Source: Sphingomonas soli NBRC 100801
GTDB lineage: Bacteria > Pseudomonadota > Alphaproteobacteria > Sphingomonadales > Sphingomonadaceae
Reading direction: 5' to 3'
Assembly (NCBI RefSeq): GCF_001591025.1
Contig: NZ_BCTZ01000017.1
Coordinates: 62,001-126,000, forward strand
Length of the DNA stretch: 64,000 nucleotides
Part shown: in pieces, positions 8,869-17,619 of the stretch
Layout of the letters: each line of letters begins with the position of its first letter
Numbering within the stretch: the first letter of the stretch is position 1
The notes under the pieces: model-generated
The model's database searches: none
Told to the model about the DNA's origin: nothing
Seen by the model: the letters and a program-made list of their open reading frames with translations, nothing else
Made by a program: the position numbers and the translations under genes

Positions 8869-9609
8869 TCAGTGCATCACGAGGTGCGCGAGCTGGAATG
8901 CGCTGCAGATTTCGAGCCGCTGGAATGCGCGCTTGCGATAGGTCTGCACCGATCCGATCCCGATATTGAGGCACAATGCCGTCGCCTCCGACGTCATGCC
9001 GACCACCGTGCGGGCGCAAACCTGGCGCTCGCGCGGGCTCAGCTCGGGGAATTGCGTGGCGAAGCGCTCCTCGATTTCCTCGACGCCCAGGATGTGCGGG
9101 CGCTGCGGCGCGGGATCGAGTTCCGCCTGGCGCGCCACGACCGGGAGCAGCAACTGGCTAAGGCTCGCGAAAGCAGTCAGCTCGTCATCGCTGAACGAAG
9201 GAGCCGGCGCGCGCCGCGCGATGTTCATGACCAGCCAGCGATCGGCCAGCCTCTGGACGAACGAAAGCCGCTCCACCACCGCGGCCTCGTCATAAAAGGG
9301 GCGGCGATATTCGGTCTCGTCAATATCCTCGGGGCCGACGCGCAGCACCACGGTCGCGCCGTCCTCGCTCGCCGCCTCGATCGCGCGCGCGATCGGATCG
9401 CGCCGGAAATAGCGCTGGAGATAATCGTCCATCCGGTTTGCCAGGCCGCCTTCGATGCAATGCGCGATCAGGTGCGGCGGCTTGAACGGGTCGGCGCGCT
9501 CGGAGACGTAGAAGCGGTCGATCGGCGCGATCGTATTGATCGCCCGCCCAATCAGGTCCTGCGAGTTCTGCGAGCCGAACGCACCGATCACATCGCGATA
9601 CGCGCTCAT
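8869..9609 (-). CDS. LuxR-family transcriptional regulator
   Basis: A protein of about 246 residues with a C-terminal LuxR/GerE helix-turn-helix: ELSPRERQVCARTVVGMTSE, then GIGSVQTYRKRAFQRLEI near the end. The N-terminal 160 residues show no autoinducer-domain signature and no receiver domain, so it is probably a ligand-sensing orphan. I chose the ATG of MSAYRDVIGAF because a TATAAG -10-like element sits just before an earlier in-frame GTG at 9693; that longer form would add 28 residues. The gene is divergent from the BKACE-MFS operon. The most economical reading is that it activates the units bearing the 22-bp palindrome at 8836, 9731, 16425 and 16494. Confidence 0.86.
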   Translation of the reverse strand: MSAYRDVIGAFGSQNSQDLIGRAINTIAPIDRFYVSERADPFKPPHLIAHCIEGGLANRMDDYLQRYFRRDPIARAIEAASEDGATVVLRVGPEDIDETEYRRPFYDEAAVVERLSFVQRLADRWLVMNIARRAPAPSFSDDELTAFASLSQLLLPVVARQAELDPAPQRPHILGVEEIEERFATQFPELSPRERQVCARTVVGMTSEATALCLNIGIGSVQTYRKRAFQRLEICSAFQLAHLVMH

Positions 9610-9730
9610 GACCGCCCCCGTCAGCGGCGCATGTTCAACCTGGCTAAGCCGCACCTGTCCCCTCCCGTTCGTCCCTATCGGAATCTGCTGCACTTATAAT
9701 CCGATACGGGCGATTAAGAAAGGCCGCACC

Positions 9731-9752
9731 CTGTATCTCACTCGGGAGACAG
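9731..9752. promoter_or_regulatory. 22-bp palindromic operator, copy 2
   Basis: CTGTATCTC-ACTC-GGGAGACAG, in the divergent region between the LuxR-type gene and the BKACE gene. Its right end is 59 bases before the BKACE ATG, close to the spacing at copies 3 and 4, as expected for an activator site near -35. Confidence 0.68.
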
Positions 9753-9811
9753 ACGTCCCAAGGCGGGCTGATATACCCCTTCATCAACTGAGTGACTGAG
9801 GAATTCGGGTG

Positions 9812-10756
9812 ATGGAAGTTAAGAAGAAAGTGATTGTCGTTGCAGCGATTAATGGCGGCATGCAGCGCGATCGCGAAGGCGCGAAAGTACCGATTACGCC
9901 TGCTGAAATCGCCGAGGATGCCTATCAGGTCTGGAAGGCCGGTGCGTCGGTCGTGCACGTCCATGCCCGCGATGCGGAGGGCAAGAATTCGGGCGACAAG
10001 AAGATCTATGCCGAGATCATCGAGCGCATCCGCGACAAATGCGACATCCTGATCCAGACGACCAACGGAATCGGCATTCGCTATGACAAGGCGACCGGCC
10101 AGTATATCTGGCCAAAGGACGAGGAGCGGCTGGGCCTGCTCGAGCTGGAGCCGCGCCAGGATCTGTTCGGGATCGCCTGCGCATCGGGCGACTTCTTCAA
10201 TCCGGAGGGCGGCTATATGGTCGAGACGCCCTATGTGAACTCGCTCGAACTGGTCAGCCAGACGATGAAGAGCGTGCTTGCGATGGGATCGGTCTGCGAA
10301 TGGGAAGTGCCGCACGCTGCGGTGCTGCATCGCATGCTGCGCGTGGCAAAGACCGGCGCGTTCGATCCGCTGCAGTCCAATCTGTGGATCCTGCACGGCT
10401 CGGGCTTCGGCAACAGCCCGCCGCTCGCGCCGCACATCATCTTCTCGGTCCAGGAAGGGCGCCGCCTCTATCCCAACTCGCTGTGGGGCACTACGGCTAC
10501 CGGCAAGGACCAGTTCTGGGTCTGCAATCTGGGCCTTTCGATGAACTGCGATTCGGTGCGCGTCGGGTTTGAGGACAATATCTATCTGCCCAATGGCAAT
10601 GCCGCGAAAACCAATGCGGATCTGGTCGATGCGATCGTGAACATCGCCGCGATCTGGGGCCGCGAGCCGGCAACCGCCGCCGAAGCGCGCGAAATCTTCC
10701 AGTTGAAGGATCGCGGCACGGCAGACGCGGTCCAGCAACGTGTGGCTGCTACCTGA
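9812..10756 (+). CDS. DUF849 beta-keto acid cleavage enzyme (BKACE)
   Basis: A 314-residue member of the DUF849/BKACE family, TIM-barrel zinc enzymes that condense a beta-keto acid with acetyl-CoA and release acetoacetate plus a new CoA ester. The metal-binding HVHARD motif is at about 49-54. TTNGIG and the segment GSGFGNSPPLAPHII are also family-like. The ATG has GAGGAA upstream at 9798-9803; a GTG one codon earlier is equally in frame. It is followed after 8 bases by an MFS carrier, so uptake and cleavage are co-expressed. The keto acid substrate cannot be told from sequence. Acetoacetate would also be the product of fumarylacetoacetase next door, a suggestive link. Confidence 0.88.
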   Translation: MEVKKKVIVVAAINGGMQRDREGAKVPITPAEIAEDAYQVWKAGASVVHVHARDAEGKNSGDKKIYAEIIERIRDKCDILIQTTNGIGIRYDKATGQYIWPKDEERLGLLELEPRQDLFGIACASGDFFNPEGGYMVETPYVNSLELVSQTMKSVLAMGSVCEWEVPHAAVLHRMLRVAKTGAFDPLQSNLWILHGSGFGNSPPLAPHIIFSVQEGRRLYPNSLWGTTATGKDQFWVCNLGLSMNCDSVRVGFEDNIYLPNGNAAKTNADLVDAIVNIAAIWGREPATAAEAREIFQLKDRGTADAVQQRVAAT

Positions 10757-10764
10757 GAATCGAT

Positions 10765-12120
10765 ATGGCGAACGAAGCAGGTAGCGAAACCGTCGCCGAT
10801 ATCGGCCGGCTCATCGATGAACGCCCATGGGGCCGGTATCAGACCTGGGTCGTGATACTGGTCGCCCTGGCGGTGGTGATGGATGGGCTCGACAATCGCC
10901 TGCTTCCATTGGCCATCCCGCCGCTGATCAAGGAATGGGGGGTCACGCGCGACGCGTTCGCGATGGCCACCTCGGTCGGGCTGGCCGGCATGGTGATCGG
11001 CACCATGGTCGGCGGCATGCTCGGTGATCGCTTTGGCCGCCGGCCAACGATCACCGGCAGCGTCCTCGTCTTCGGCGTCGCGACGCTTGCGAACGCCTTC
11101 GTCAACGACATCACGTCGATGATCGCGATGCGGCTGATCGCCGGTCTCGGCATGGGCGCGCTGATGCCCGCCGCCGCCGCGATGTTCGCCGAATTCGCTC
11201 CCGCGCACCGCCGCTCCCTGGTGGTGACGCTAGGCATTGTGTGCATCCCGCTGGGGGGCACGTTTTCCGGCGTGCTGGGGGCGGTGCTGTTGCCGGTCTG
11301 GGGCTGGCGATCGCTGTTCGTGGTCGGCGGCGCGGCCGCGATCATCATCGGGCTGATCCAGCTCTTCACCCTGCCCGAATCCCCGCGCTATCTGGCGCGC
11401 GATCCGAAGTCGCGTGGCGCGCTGATCCGGCTTCTTCGGCGCATCGGCCATTCGATCGCAGACGATCAACAGATCGTCGATGCCAGTGAAGCCCGTGCAG
11501 AGGGGGCGCGGAAGACGACGGTCACACAATTGTTCGGCAAGGAATATATTCGCGACACGATCGGCCTCTGGGCCGCGTTCTTCGCGATCTTCATGTGCCT
11601 CTACATGGAATCGCAGTGGATGCCGACGATCCTGTCGGACGCGGGCTATAGCGTGCAGGTTTCCAGCATCGCCTCGTCCAGCCTGGCCTTTGGCGGCATG
11701 TTCGCCAGCGTGCTCGGGGTTGCGGCGATCACCTGGTTCGGCTCGCGAAAGGGGCTGATGGGGATGGCGGCGGCGGGCGTTCTCGTCACGCTCGGGCTCA
11801 CCCAATACCCCACCGATCCGGCGCAGAGCGCGGTGCCGCTGCTGATCCTGCTGACGATCACCGGCTTCCTGGTCGGCGGGCTCCAGATCATGATCTATTC
11901 GGTGGCGACGCACGTCTATCCCACCTCGCTTCGCGCAGGCGGGATCGGCTGGTCGGTCGGGTTCGGGCGGCTGGGTTCGGTGATCAGCCCCTTCATCGCG
12001 ACGGCTGCGCTCGCGGCCGGCGGATGGGAGACGTTCTTCATCCTGCTCGCGATCGGGCTGACAGTGACGTTCCTGTCGCTCGGCATCATCCGCCGCCACG
12101 TGCCCCCGCCCGCGCGCTGA
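10765..12120 (+). CDS. MFS transporter, aromatic-acid:H+ symporter-like
   Basis: A 451-residue, roughly 12-helix major facilitator. The first helix carries DGLDNRLLPLAIPPL, recalling the charged motif of the AAHS group (PcaK/BenK). The loop 2-3 signature is GGMLGDRFGRRPT. Helix 5-6 is followed by LPESPRYLARDPKS, common to sugar/aromatic-acid symporters, before a cytoplasmic central loop. It follows the BKACE gene by 8 bases with GAGAATCG in front, so they form one transcript. It likely imports the organic acid degraded by this island. The 3' end faces the NMT1-like gene, with a palindromic repeat between them. Confidence 0.88.
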   Translation: MANEAGSETVADIGRLIDERPWGRYQTWVVILVALAVVMDGLDNRLLPLAIPPLIKEWGVTRDAFAMATSVGLAGMVIGTMVGGMLGDRFGRRPTITGSVLVFGVATLANAFVNDITSMIAMRLIAGLGMGALMPAAAAMFAEFAPAHRRSLVVTLGIVCIPLGGTFSGVLGAVLLPVWGWRSLFVVGGAAAIIIGLIQLFTLPESPRYLARDPKSRGALIRLLRRIGHSIADDQQIVDASEARAEGARKTTVTQLFGKEYIRDTIGLWAAFFAIFMCLYMESQWMPTILSDAGYSVQVSSIASSSLAFGGMFASVLGVAAITWFGSRKGLMGMAAAGVLVTLGLTQYPTDPAQSAVPLLILLTITGFLVGGLQIMIYSVATHVYPTSLRAGGIGWSVGFGRLGSVISPFIATAALAAGGWETFFILLAIGLTVTFLSLGIIRRHVPPPAR

Positions 12121-12167
12121 ACCCGCGCGCGAGACATCCTTTCAGCCTGATCTGGACATCCTGAATC

Positions 12168-12250
12168 GTCATCCCCGCGAAAGCGGGGACCCAGGGTTTC
12201 TCGGCGATACCCTCGCCTGGCTCTGGGTCCCCGCTTTCGCGGGGATGACG
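12168..12250. repeat. Palindromic intergenic repeat (REP-like), converging genes
   Basis: Perfect 28-base arms at 12168-12195 and 12223-12250 surround a 27-base loop. The arm begins CGTCATCCCCGCGAAAGCGG. It sits between converging genes and can form a very long hairpin on either transcript, so it may act as a bidirectional terminator. A related element is at 54539-54619. Confidence 0.85.
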
Positions 12251-12289
12251 GTAAGGTGTCGAATCGGCCTCCTGAAAACGGGCTTGGCC

Positions 12290-13270
12290 TTAGCGCTTCA
12301 GCGCCAGCGCCTCTTCATAGATGCTGCGATCGATGAACTTGGCGAGCTCCTCGCGCGAGCGCGCCGGGCGCTTCTGCAACGCGGCGATCCAGATTTCCTC
12401 ATCCACCATCACGTCGAGCATGTCGTCCGGGAACGAAGCCGTGAAGGCATGGTGCTTCCAGGACCGGGCCACCTCTTCGAGCGTATAGCCGCCTGCACTC
12501 GCGACCAGCTGCTGCGCGCGGCCGGGATCGCGGTTCATCTCGGCGGTCGTGTCGATCAGCGCGCGCACGAACTCGACGATGCGCCGGCGCTTGTCCGGAT
12601 CCGAAAGCGCCGTCTGGGTGGTATTGAGGTTGAACAGCTCGCGATAGACGCCGGTGCCTGCGAACTGGATCCCGTCCTCGCCCAGCATCCGCACCGCATT
12701 CTCGCTGTGCGGTTCCCAGATCGAGATCGCATCGATCTCGCCACCGCGCAGCGCGTCGACCAGCGCGCGATAGGGCATGATATCGCGCACCTCTACATCG
12801 CTGAGCGTCAGGCCCTCGCGCTTGAGCATCAGGTGCAGGAAATAGCCGGAGGAGGAGAGGGTAGAGGTCCCGATCCTTTTGCCCTTCAGGTCCGCGATAC
12901 TCGCGATGCCCGCCGATTTGCGGCCGACGATCCGGTAGAGTCCATCCGCGACGGTCAGGATGATGCGAAGATCCGATGCCTGATCGGCGGGCACGCGCAG
13001 CACCTGCGTCTCGGCATTGGTGCCCAGATCGGGCTTGTTCTCCGGCCGGATCAGCGTGGCGATACCGCCCTGCTGCACCTTTGTGCCCGCAGGATAGAGC
13101 CGCTCGACGGTCAGGTGCACCGGCCCCACCTCGACTACGCCCAGCGCGCCATGCACCACCAGCGGGGCCGCTGGCCGAACTGCGGCCTCGCGCGTGTTCT
13201 GGCAGCCGGATAACAAGGCTGCCGTGGCGGCAAGAACCCCCAATGGCCTGACGCCGCTTCTGATCCGCAT
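12290..13270 (-). CDS. NMT1/SsuA-like substrate-binding lipoprotein
   Basis: A 326-residue periplasmic-binding-protein-fold lipoprotein. The start MRIRSGVRPL follows a GGGAGAGAG ribosome site; a lipobox LLSGC ends the signal peptide near residue 23. Family-like stretches are IASIADLKGKRIGTSTLSSS (about 120-139) and ALRGGEIDAISIWEP (about 178-192), as in aliphatic sulfonate, nitrate and thiamine-precursor binding proteins. No ABC permease or ATPase gene is near, so it is an orphan binding protein or serves a distant transporter. It lies 109 bases downstream of the TonB receptor on the same strand and may be co-transcribed through a hairpin. Confidence 0.82.
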   Translation of the reverse strand: MRIRSGVRPLGVLAATAALLSGCQNTREAAVRPAAPLVVHGALGVVEVGPVHLTVERLYPAGTKVQQGGIATLIRPENKPDLGTNAETQVLRVPADQASDLRIILTVADGLYRIVGRKSAGIASIADLKGKRIGTSTLSSSGYFLHLMLKREGLTLSDVEVRDIMPYRALVDALRGGEIDAISIWEPHSENAVRMLGEDGIQFAGTGVYRELFNLNTTQTALSDPDKRRRIVEFVRALIDTTAEMNRDPGRAQQLVASAGGYTLEEVARSWKHHAFTASFPDDMLDVMVDEEIWIAALQKRPARSREELAKFIDRSIYEEALALKR

Positions 13271-13291
13271 CCACTCTCTCCCGATTTGCAA

Positions 13292-13323
13292 CAGCCCCGG
13301 CCGCTTGTGTGCGACCGGGGCTG
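13292..13323 (-). terminator. GC-rich hairpin between receptor and lipoprotein genes
   Basis: Thirteen-base arms CAGCCCCGGCCGC and GCGACCGGGGCTG pair with one mismatch around a six-base loop. No T-tract follows on the minus strand, so it is more likely a partial attenuator or mRNA-stability element than a full terminator. Confidence 0.5.
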
Positions 13324-13379
13324 CCGTTCCTTAGACTATGCCGGATCGAGCCGGCTGGTAATGCATCATCGGCAGTCGC

Positions 13380-16367
13380 TTAGAACTTGGCCCGGATGCC
13401 CACCTTGTACCGCGCACCCAGCGTATCGAAATGCGCGGGGTTGGTCGGGTAGGTAGAACCCGTCGCCTGGCGGCCGCCGCCCGGCGCGATCGACGGCTTC
13501 TTGTCGAAGATATTGTCGAAGACGCCGAACACCTCGAAGCCGTCATTCTGGCCGAATGCCCGCATGCGGTAGTTGAGGCCCAGCGTGAAATAGGTCGCTG
13601 CGCCGACCCGGTTGGTCGAGATGCTGTTGTCGAGCGTCGGGCTATAGCCTTCGTCCTCCGGCCCGATCTTGGTCGCATCCAGCTTGCCCCGCCCGACATA
13701 GCGCGCGCCCAGCGTCGCGTTGAAATCGGAGGTGTCGTAGCTCAGGAACGCGTTCCAGCGCCATTTGGGCGACGGTGCGAACGGCGTGGTGTCACGGCCG
13801 TCCGCCGATTGGCCGGCATAGTTGATCGCCGGCACGTCGCTCGTCGGCTGGATCAGCATGTCATATTGAAAGCTGCCCAGCGCGCGGAAGCCCAGCTTGC
13901 CGTTCCAGCTGCCCGATATTTCCTCGAGAGGCAGATCATATTGCATCTCGATATCCAGGCCACGCACGGTGAACTGGCCCAGATTGACCAGCCGGTAATC
14001 GAGGAAGGTGATGTCCGTGGGGCTGGCGAAGGTGATGCGATCGCAGAACTGGTTCGTCTTCTGGCACATGTCGACCAGCTGCTGCCGGGCAAGCCCCGCA
14101 ACCGCCTGCTTCACCTTGATCTGATACCAGTCGATGCCGAAGCGGAACCGGGGGATGAAGCCCGGGGTCACGATGAAACCGGCCGTGATCGTATCCGATT
14201 CCTCCGGGTTCAGGCTGAAGCTGCCTCCCGCCAGCGTTACCGTCGGATCGTCGCCGCCCGAAGGCGAGCCGGGGATATTGTGGTTGTCGACCAGTCCCTG
14301 GGGCGATCCTGCCTGTGCGGGCACCTGGTTCTCGAACAATTCGCGGAAGCCGGCGACGCGAATGTCGCGCGAGCGCGATCCGCGGAAGCGCAGGAAATCG
14401 GTGGGCGCGTAAACGATGCCCGCCTTCCAGCTATAGGCGCCGGTGGTCTTGCGCTCGTTCGAGATGATGTTGTGGCTCTTGTTCTGCGTGTAGCGCCCGG
14501 CGACGTCGATCTCGAGCGATTTGCCGAGCGGGCCGTTGGTGAAGACCGGGAAGTTGACCTCGCCAAAGCCCTCGATCACCTGGATCTTTCCGGCATAGTT
14601 GAGGCCGAAGGTCAGGCCGTAGTCCGAATATTCGGGGATGTCGCGGTGGTCGACGCCGCCGCTCTCGCTGCGGTAATCCACGCCCGCGGCTACGCCGATC
14701 CCGCCCGCCGAGCGGCCGTCGAACAGCGATCCGCGAACGTTCACCGATGCGGCATGCTGGCGGAAGGTGAAGTCTTCGTAGATCGGCCGATAGACATAGT
14801 TGATCGCCGCCTGAGACAGATTGTTCACGCCGAACAGGTTCATCGGCGCGCATCCGGCGGAGCGGGGGTCGGGCGAGGCCTTCAGCGTTTCCGCGCAGAC
14901 GATCTGCCCATTTGCGGGGTTCACCACTGCGTCCAGCGCGTAGATGAAGGGCTGGTTGACGCGCACGCGCGACGCCGTCTGGTGGCGGTCGTTCTGGCCA
15001 TATTGGTAATAGGCTTCCGCAACCCAGCTGCCGCCCAGCTTGAGCGTTCCAGCGACCAGTCCGCGGAAAACATCGGCCTCGACATGGTTTACGTTCTCGA
15101 TCTGCTCGTCGAGATCCTTGCCGAGGCTGAACGAGGTGCCGTTGAGCAGGGTCCTGAGCGAAGCGGGCAGATAGGCGTTGGTCGGCTTGACGTAGAAGGT
15201 CGATCGTCCGCCCAGCGCGGTCGCGACGGCCGATGCGCTGCGATGCGCATAGGTGAGTTCGGTCGTCAGCTTGAACGCTGGTGTGACTTCGAAGCTGCCA
15301 TAGGCGAAGCCCACATAGCGGGTCGACGGGCTGCGCAGCGGCGAGCTCGAATAGGTTGATTCGCCATCGCCGCCCTGCCGCGCGTCGGTCGCGCCGCTCG
15401 ATACGAAACGGCCCTGGTCGAAATCGGTAATGGAAAGCCCGTCATCGCTGAAACGCTTGTTACGTGCCGCGAGAGCGGCTGGCGATAGGTTGCGCACCAC
15501 GCCGCGAACATCGTTGAACGCTTGTTTCGAATTCGGCCCGACAATGTATCGAGGCAGCCCATATCCCGGCGATCCCGGAACATTATACCCCGACAATGTC
15601 CCGTTCGGGAGAACGTTCGATGCGTTGTTGAAGATGTCATAGCTTTCGGCGCACCATGCACGGACTTCCGAGCAATTGCCGACGCCTCCCGTGTCCTGAT
15701 ACTCGCCCGCAATGGCGAAATGGCCGCGGCCTTCGGCGAATCCGGTGCCCCAGGCGAGCGAGCCGAACCAACTCTTGCCCTCGCCACGCGTGGTCTGGGC
15801 GAAGCTTGCCTCCGCCTTGAGCCCCTTGAGCTTGTGGTTGAGGATGACATTGACGACGCCAGCGATCGCGTCCGAACCATAAGCAGCGGAGGCGCCCCCG
15901 GTGACCGTCTCCACCCGCTCGATGATCGCCGAAGGAATGAGGTTGAAATCGACCGCGCCGCCATCCGAGCTGGGGACGAAGCGGCGGGTGTTTACGAGCG
16001 CGAGGGTGCGGGTGCCGGATACAGGATTGAGACCGCGCAAGTTGACGAAAGAGGCACCGACGTTTGCACTCGGCGAATAGCCCACATTCGTATCAGAGAG
16101 GTTAGATATGTTCTGTGGAATGAGCCGCAGCGTTTCCGCGGCGTTCGACTGACCCAGGTTGCGGATCAGTTCGTCGCCGATGACGGTGCGCGGGGTAGGC
16201 GCGTCGAGGCCCGAACGCACAACGCGCGAGCCCGTCACGACGATCTCGGCCTGCGCCGGTTCCGGCTCGGACGCCGTAGGCTGAACATCCTGGGCCATTG
16301 CTGCAACCGGCCACAGCGCCACACACGCCACGCTGGCCAATAGCGATGCCGACAAACTCCGCTTCAT
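13380..16367 (-). CDS. TonB-dependent outer-membrane receptor
   Basis: A 995-residue receptor. A signal peptide (MKRSLSASLLASVACVALWP, ending AMAQ) is followed by a TonB-box-like AEIVVTGSRV and a plug domain with VNLRGLNPVSGTRTLALVNT and ETVTGGASAAYGSDAIAGVV. The C-terminal beta-barrel ends in a canonical aromatic-rich strand (ARYKVGIRAKF). It should import a bulky or scarce substrate across the outer membrane using ExbBD-TonB energy. The ATG follows GGAGGAGAGC. It is divergent from the Tat amidohydrolase gene, and its promoter carries operator copy 3, 57 bases before the start, which links it to the fumarylacetoacetase/BKACE island. It is only distantly like the two other receptors in this window. 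Confidence 0.95.
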   Translation of the reverse strand: MKRSLSASLLASVACVALWPVAAMAQDVQPTASEPEPAQAEIVVTGSRVVRSGLDAPTPRTVIGDELIRNLGQSNAAETLRLIPQNISNLSDTNVGYSPSANVGASFVNLRGLNPVSGTRTLALVNTRRFVPSSDGGAVDFNLIPSAIIERVETVTGGASAAYGSDAIAGVVNVILNHKLKGLKAEASFAQTTRGEGKSWFGSLAWGTGFAEGRGHFAIAGEYQDTGGVGNCSEVRAWCAESYDIFNNASNVLPNGTLSGYNVPGSPGYGLPRYIVGPNSKQAFNDVRGVVRNLSPAALAARNKRFSDDGLSITDFDQGRFVSSGATDARQGGDGESTYSSSPLRSPSTRYVGFAYGSFEVTPAFKLTTELTYAHRSASAVATALGGRSTFYVKPTNAYLPASLRTLLNGTSFSLGKDLDEQIENVNHVEADVFRGLVAGTLKLGGSWVAEAYYQYGQNDRHQTASRVRVNQPFIYALDAVVNPANGQIVCAETLKASPDPRSAGCAPMNLFGVNNLSQAAINYVYRPIYEDFTFRQHAASVNVRGSLFDGRSAGGIGVAAGVDYRSESGGVDHRDIPEYSDYGLTFGLNYAGKIQVIEGFGEVNFPVFTNGPLGKSLEIDVAGRYTQNKSHNIISNERKTTGAYSWKAGIVYAPTDFLRFRGSRSRDIRVAGFRELFENQVPAQAGSPQGLVDNHNIPGSPSGGDDPTVTLAGGSFSLNPEESDTITAGFIVTPGFIPRFRFGIDWYQIKVKQAVAGLARQQLVDMCQKTNQFCDRITFASPTDITFLDYRLVNLGQFTVRGLDIEMQYDLPLEEISGSWNGKLGFRALGSFQYDMLIQPTSDVPAINYAGQSADGRDTTPFAPSPKWRWNAFLSYDTSDFNATLGARYVGRGKLDATKIGPEDEGYSPTLDNSISTNRVGAATYFTLGLNYRMRAFGQNDGFEVFGVFDNIFDKKPSIAPGGGRQATGSTYPTNPAHFDTLGARYKVGIRAKF

Positions 16368-16424
16368 AAGCTCTCCTCCGCTTTTCTGTTCTTGGCCGAC
16401 GTTAACAGGCTGCCCTCCGTCGAT

Positions 16425-16446
16425 CTGTATCCCCGCCGGGATACAG
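16425..16446. promoter_or_regulatory. 22-bp palindromic operator, copy 3
   Basis: CTGTATCCC-CGCC-GGGATACAG, perfect 9-base arms; the best copy of the motif. It is 57 bases upstream of the receptor start on the minus strand. Confidence 0.72.
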
Positions 16447-16493
16447 CGAACGTGGCGCGTCGAGGCCGGTTCGGCAGGCAGCGATCGGGGGGC

Positions 16494-16515
16494 GTGTACC
16501 TCGATAGGGAGACAG
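16494..16515. promoter_or_regulatory. 22-bp palindromic operator, copy 4
   Basis: GTGTACCTC-GATA-GGGAGACAG. It lies 62 bases upstream of the amidohydrolase ATG at 16578. This spacing matches copies 2 and 3 and supports that start over the later ATG at 16656. Confidence 0.66.
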
Positions 16516-16577
16516 ACATGGTTCGGGGGAGCGCCGTAGCGTGGCGATGTTCGCATGCCCATAAGCTAAGGACTTAT

Positions 16578-17588
16578 ATGCCGATCCTGAGCAATCTCCG
16601 CGCTGACCGGCATGGCCGTTCCGTCCAGGTGCGACATGCTTTCCCACGGCGCGCGATGCTGCGCCTGGCCGCAGCTTCATGCCTGCTCGCGATCGGTGGC
16701 TGCGTCGCGCCGGAGCGCCCGTCCGCCATCCCCCTGTACGACACGCATGCGCATTTCTTCTCGCCCGATACGGCGCGCTACCCGCAGGACACGCGTGGTG
16801 CGCGCGAAGGCGAGGAGCAATTGCGCGCGCGGATCGCAGCGCATCCCAACACCCCCGAAACCGTATTGCCGGTGTGGCAGGCACATGGCGTGGCAGGCGG
16901 CGTGGCCGTGCAATATAACGAGGCGTACAAGCGCGATAACCGCTTCGTATTGGATAGCGGCGACCGTTTCCCGGACAAGATCGCCGTGGTCGTCATCCTC
17001 GATCCCCTGGCCCCCGAGAGTGGGGCGGAGCTGCGGCGGCTGGCGCACGAGCGCGGCGTCACGGGGGTACGCATAACCGGGCGCCCGGATGCCGACGGCA
17101 ATTACATTTGGCTCGACGCGCCAACCACGCAGGAGATGTGGCGGGTGGCGGACGAACTGAGGCTGGCCGTGGTGATCATGACCCTGCCTGCCGAGGTCAT
17201 GCCCGGGCCGCTGGCGCAGATTGCTGCCCTTGCGGCGCGCTTCCCGAACGCGCGCGTGGTGCTCGATCACATCGGGTGGGCGAAGCCCGGTGCGGACCTG
17301 GATGCGCTACGCGCCGCCGTCGGTGCCCGGAGCAACGTGTATTTCAAGCTGACCACGGTGAATCTCGAGCTGCTTGAGCGCGCGGGGGATGATCCGGCTG
17401 CTTATGTGCGCCGCGTGGTCGACCTGTTCGGTGCGGACCGGGTGATGTGGGGTTCCGATTTCGGCAGGAGCGCGCTGACATTCGAGGCGATGGTGCACCG
17501 GCTCGCGGAAGCGACGGAGCAGCTGACTCCGCTCGAAAAGCGCAAGTTGATGCACGATACCGGATACCGCATCTTTCGCAGGAAATAA
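16578..17588 (+). CDS. Tat-exported lipoprotein amidohydrolase (TIM-barrel, amidohydrolase-2 type)
   Basis: A 336-residue protein. The N-terminus has twin arginines (FPRRAML, Arg24/Arg25), a hydrophobic run, and a lipobox AIGGC with Cys42, predicting export by Tat and lipid anchoring. The catalytic body starts YDTHAHFF (His57-x-His59, metal site) and later has VVLDHIGWAKPG and MWGSDFGRS, where the last Asp is the usual catalytic/metal residue. The family includes 2-pyrone-4,6-dicarboxylate lactonases and related hydrolases or decarboxylases. It opens a unit with the Tat crotonase 31 bases downstream. An exported member of this family is unusual. Substrate unknown. Confidence 0.84.
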   Translation: MPILSNLRADRHGRSVQVRHAFPRRAMLRLAAASCLLAIGGCVAPERPSAIPLYDTHAHFFSPDTARYPQDTRGAREGEEQLRARIAAHPNTPETVLPVWQAHGVAGGVAVQYNEAYKRDNRFVLDSGDRFPDKIAVVVILDPLAPESGAELRRLAHERGVTGVRITGRPDADGNYIWLDAPTTQEMWRVADELRLAVVIMTLPAEVMPGPLAQIAALAARFPNARVVLDHIGWAKPGADLDALRAAVGARSNVYFKLTTVNLELLERAGDDPAAYVRRVVDLFGADRVMWGSDFGRSALTFEAMVHRLAEATEQLTPLEKRKLMHDTGYRIFRRK

Positions 17589-17619
17589 GCGGCGCGGCCG
17601 CAACAGGGGGAGAAGATCT

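Noticed and set aside
8869..9693. Quorum-sensing regulator with a nearby autoinducer synthase
   Set aside because: The N-terminal domain lacks autoinducer-domain marks and there is no LuxI-type gene in the window.
12168..12250. CRISPR-like or attachment-site repeat
   Set aside because: It is a single inverted repeat without spacers or an integrase gene; it fits intergenic REP-type elements.
13292..13323. Riboswitch or leader element between receptor and lipoprotein
   Set aside because: Only a simple hairpin is visible, with no conserved riboswitch core.
13431..15359. A 642-codon open frame on the + strand opposite the TonB receptor
   Set aside because: It is a GC-driven shadow: composition is Arg/Asp/His-rich with no family motif, and the minus strand encodes an unmistakable receptor.
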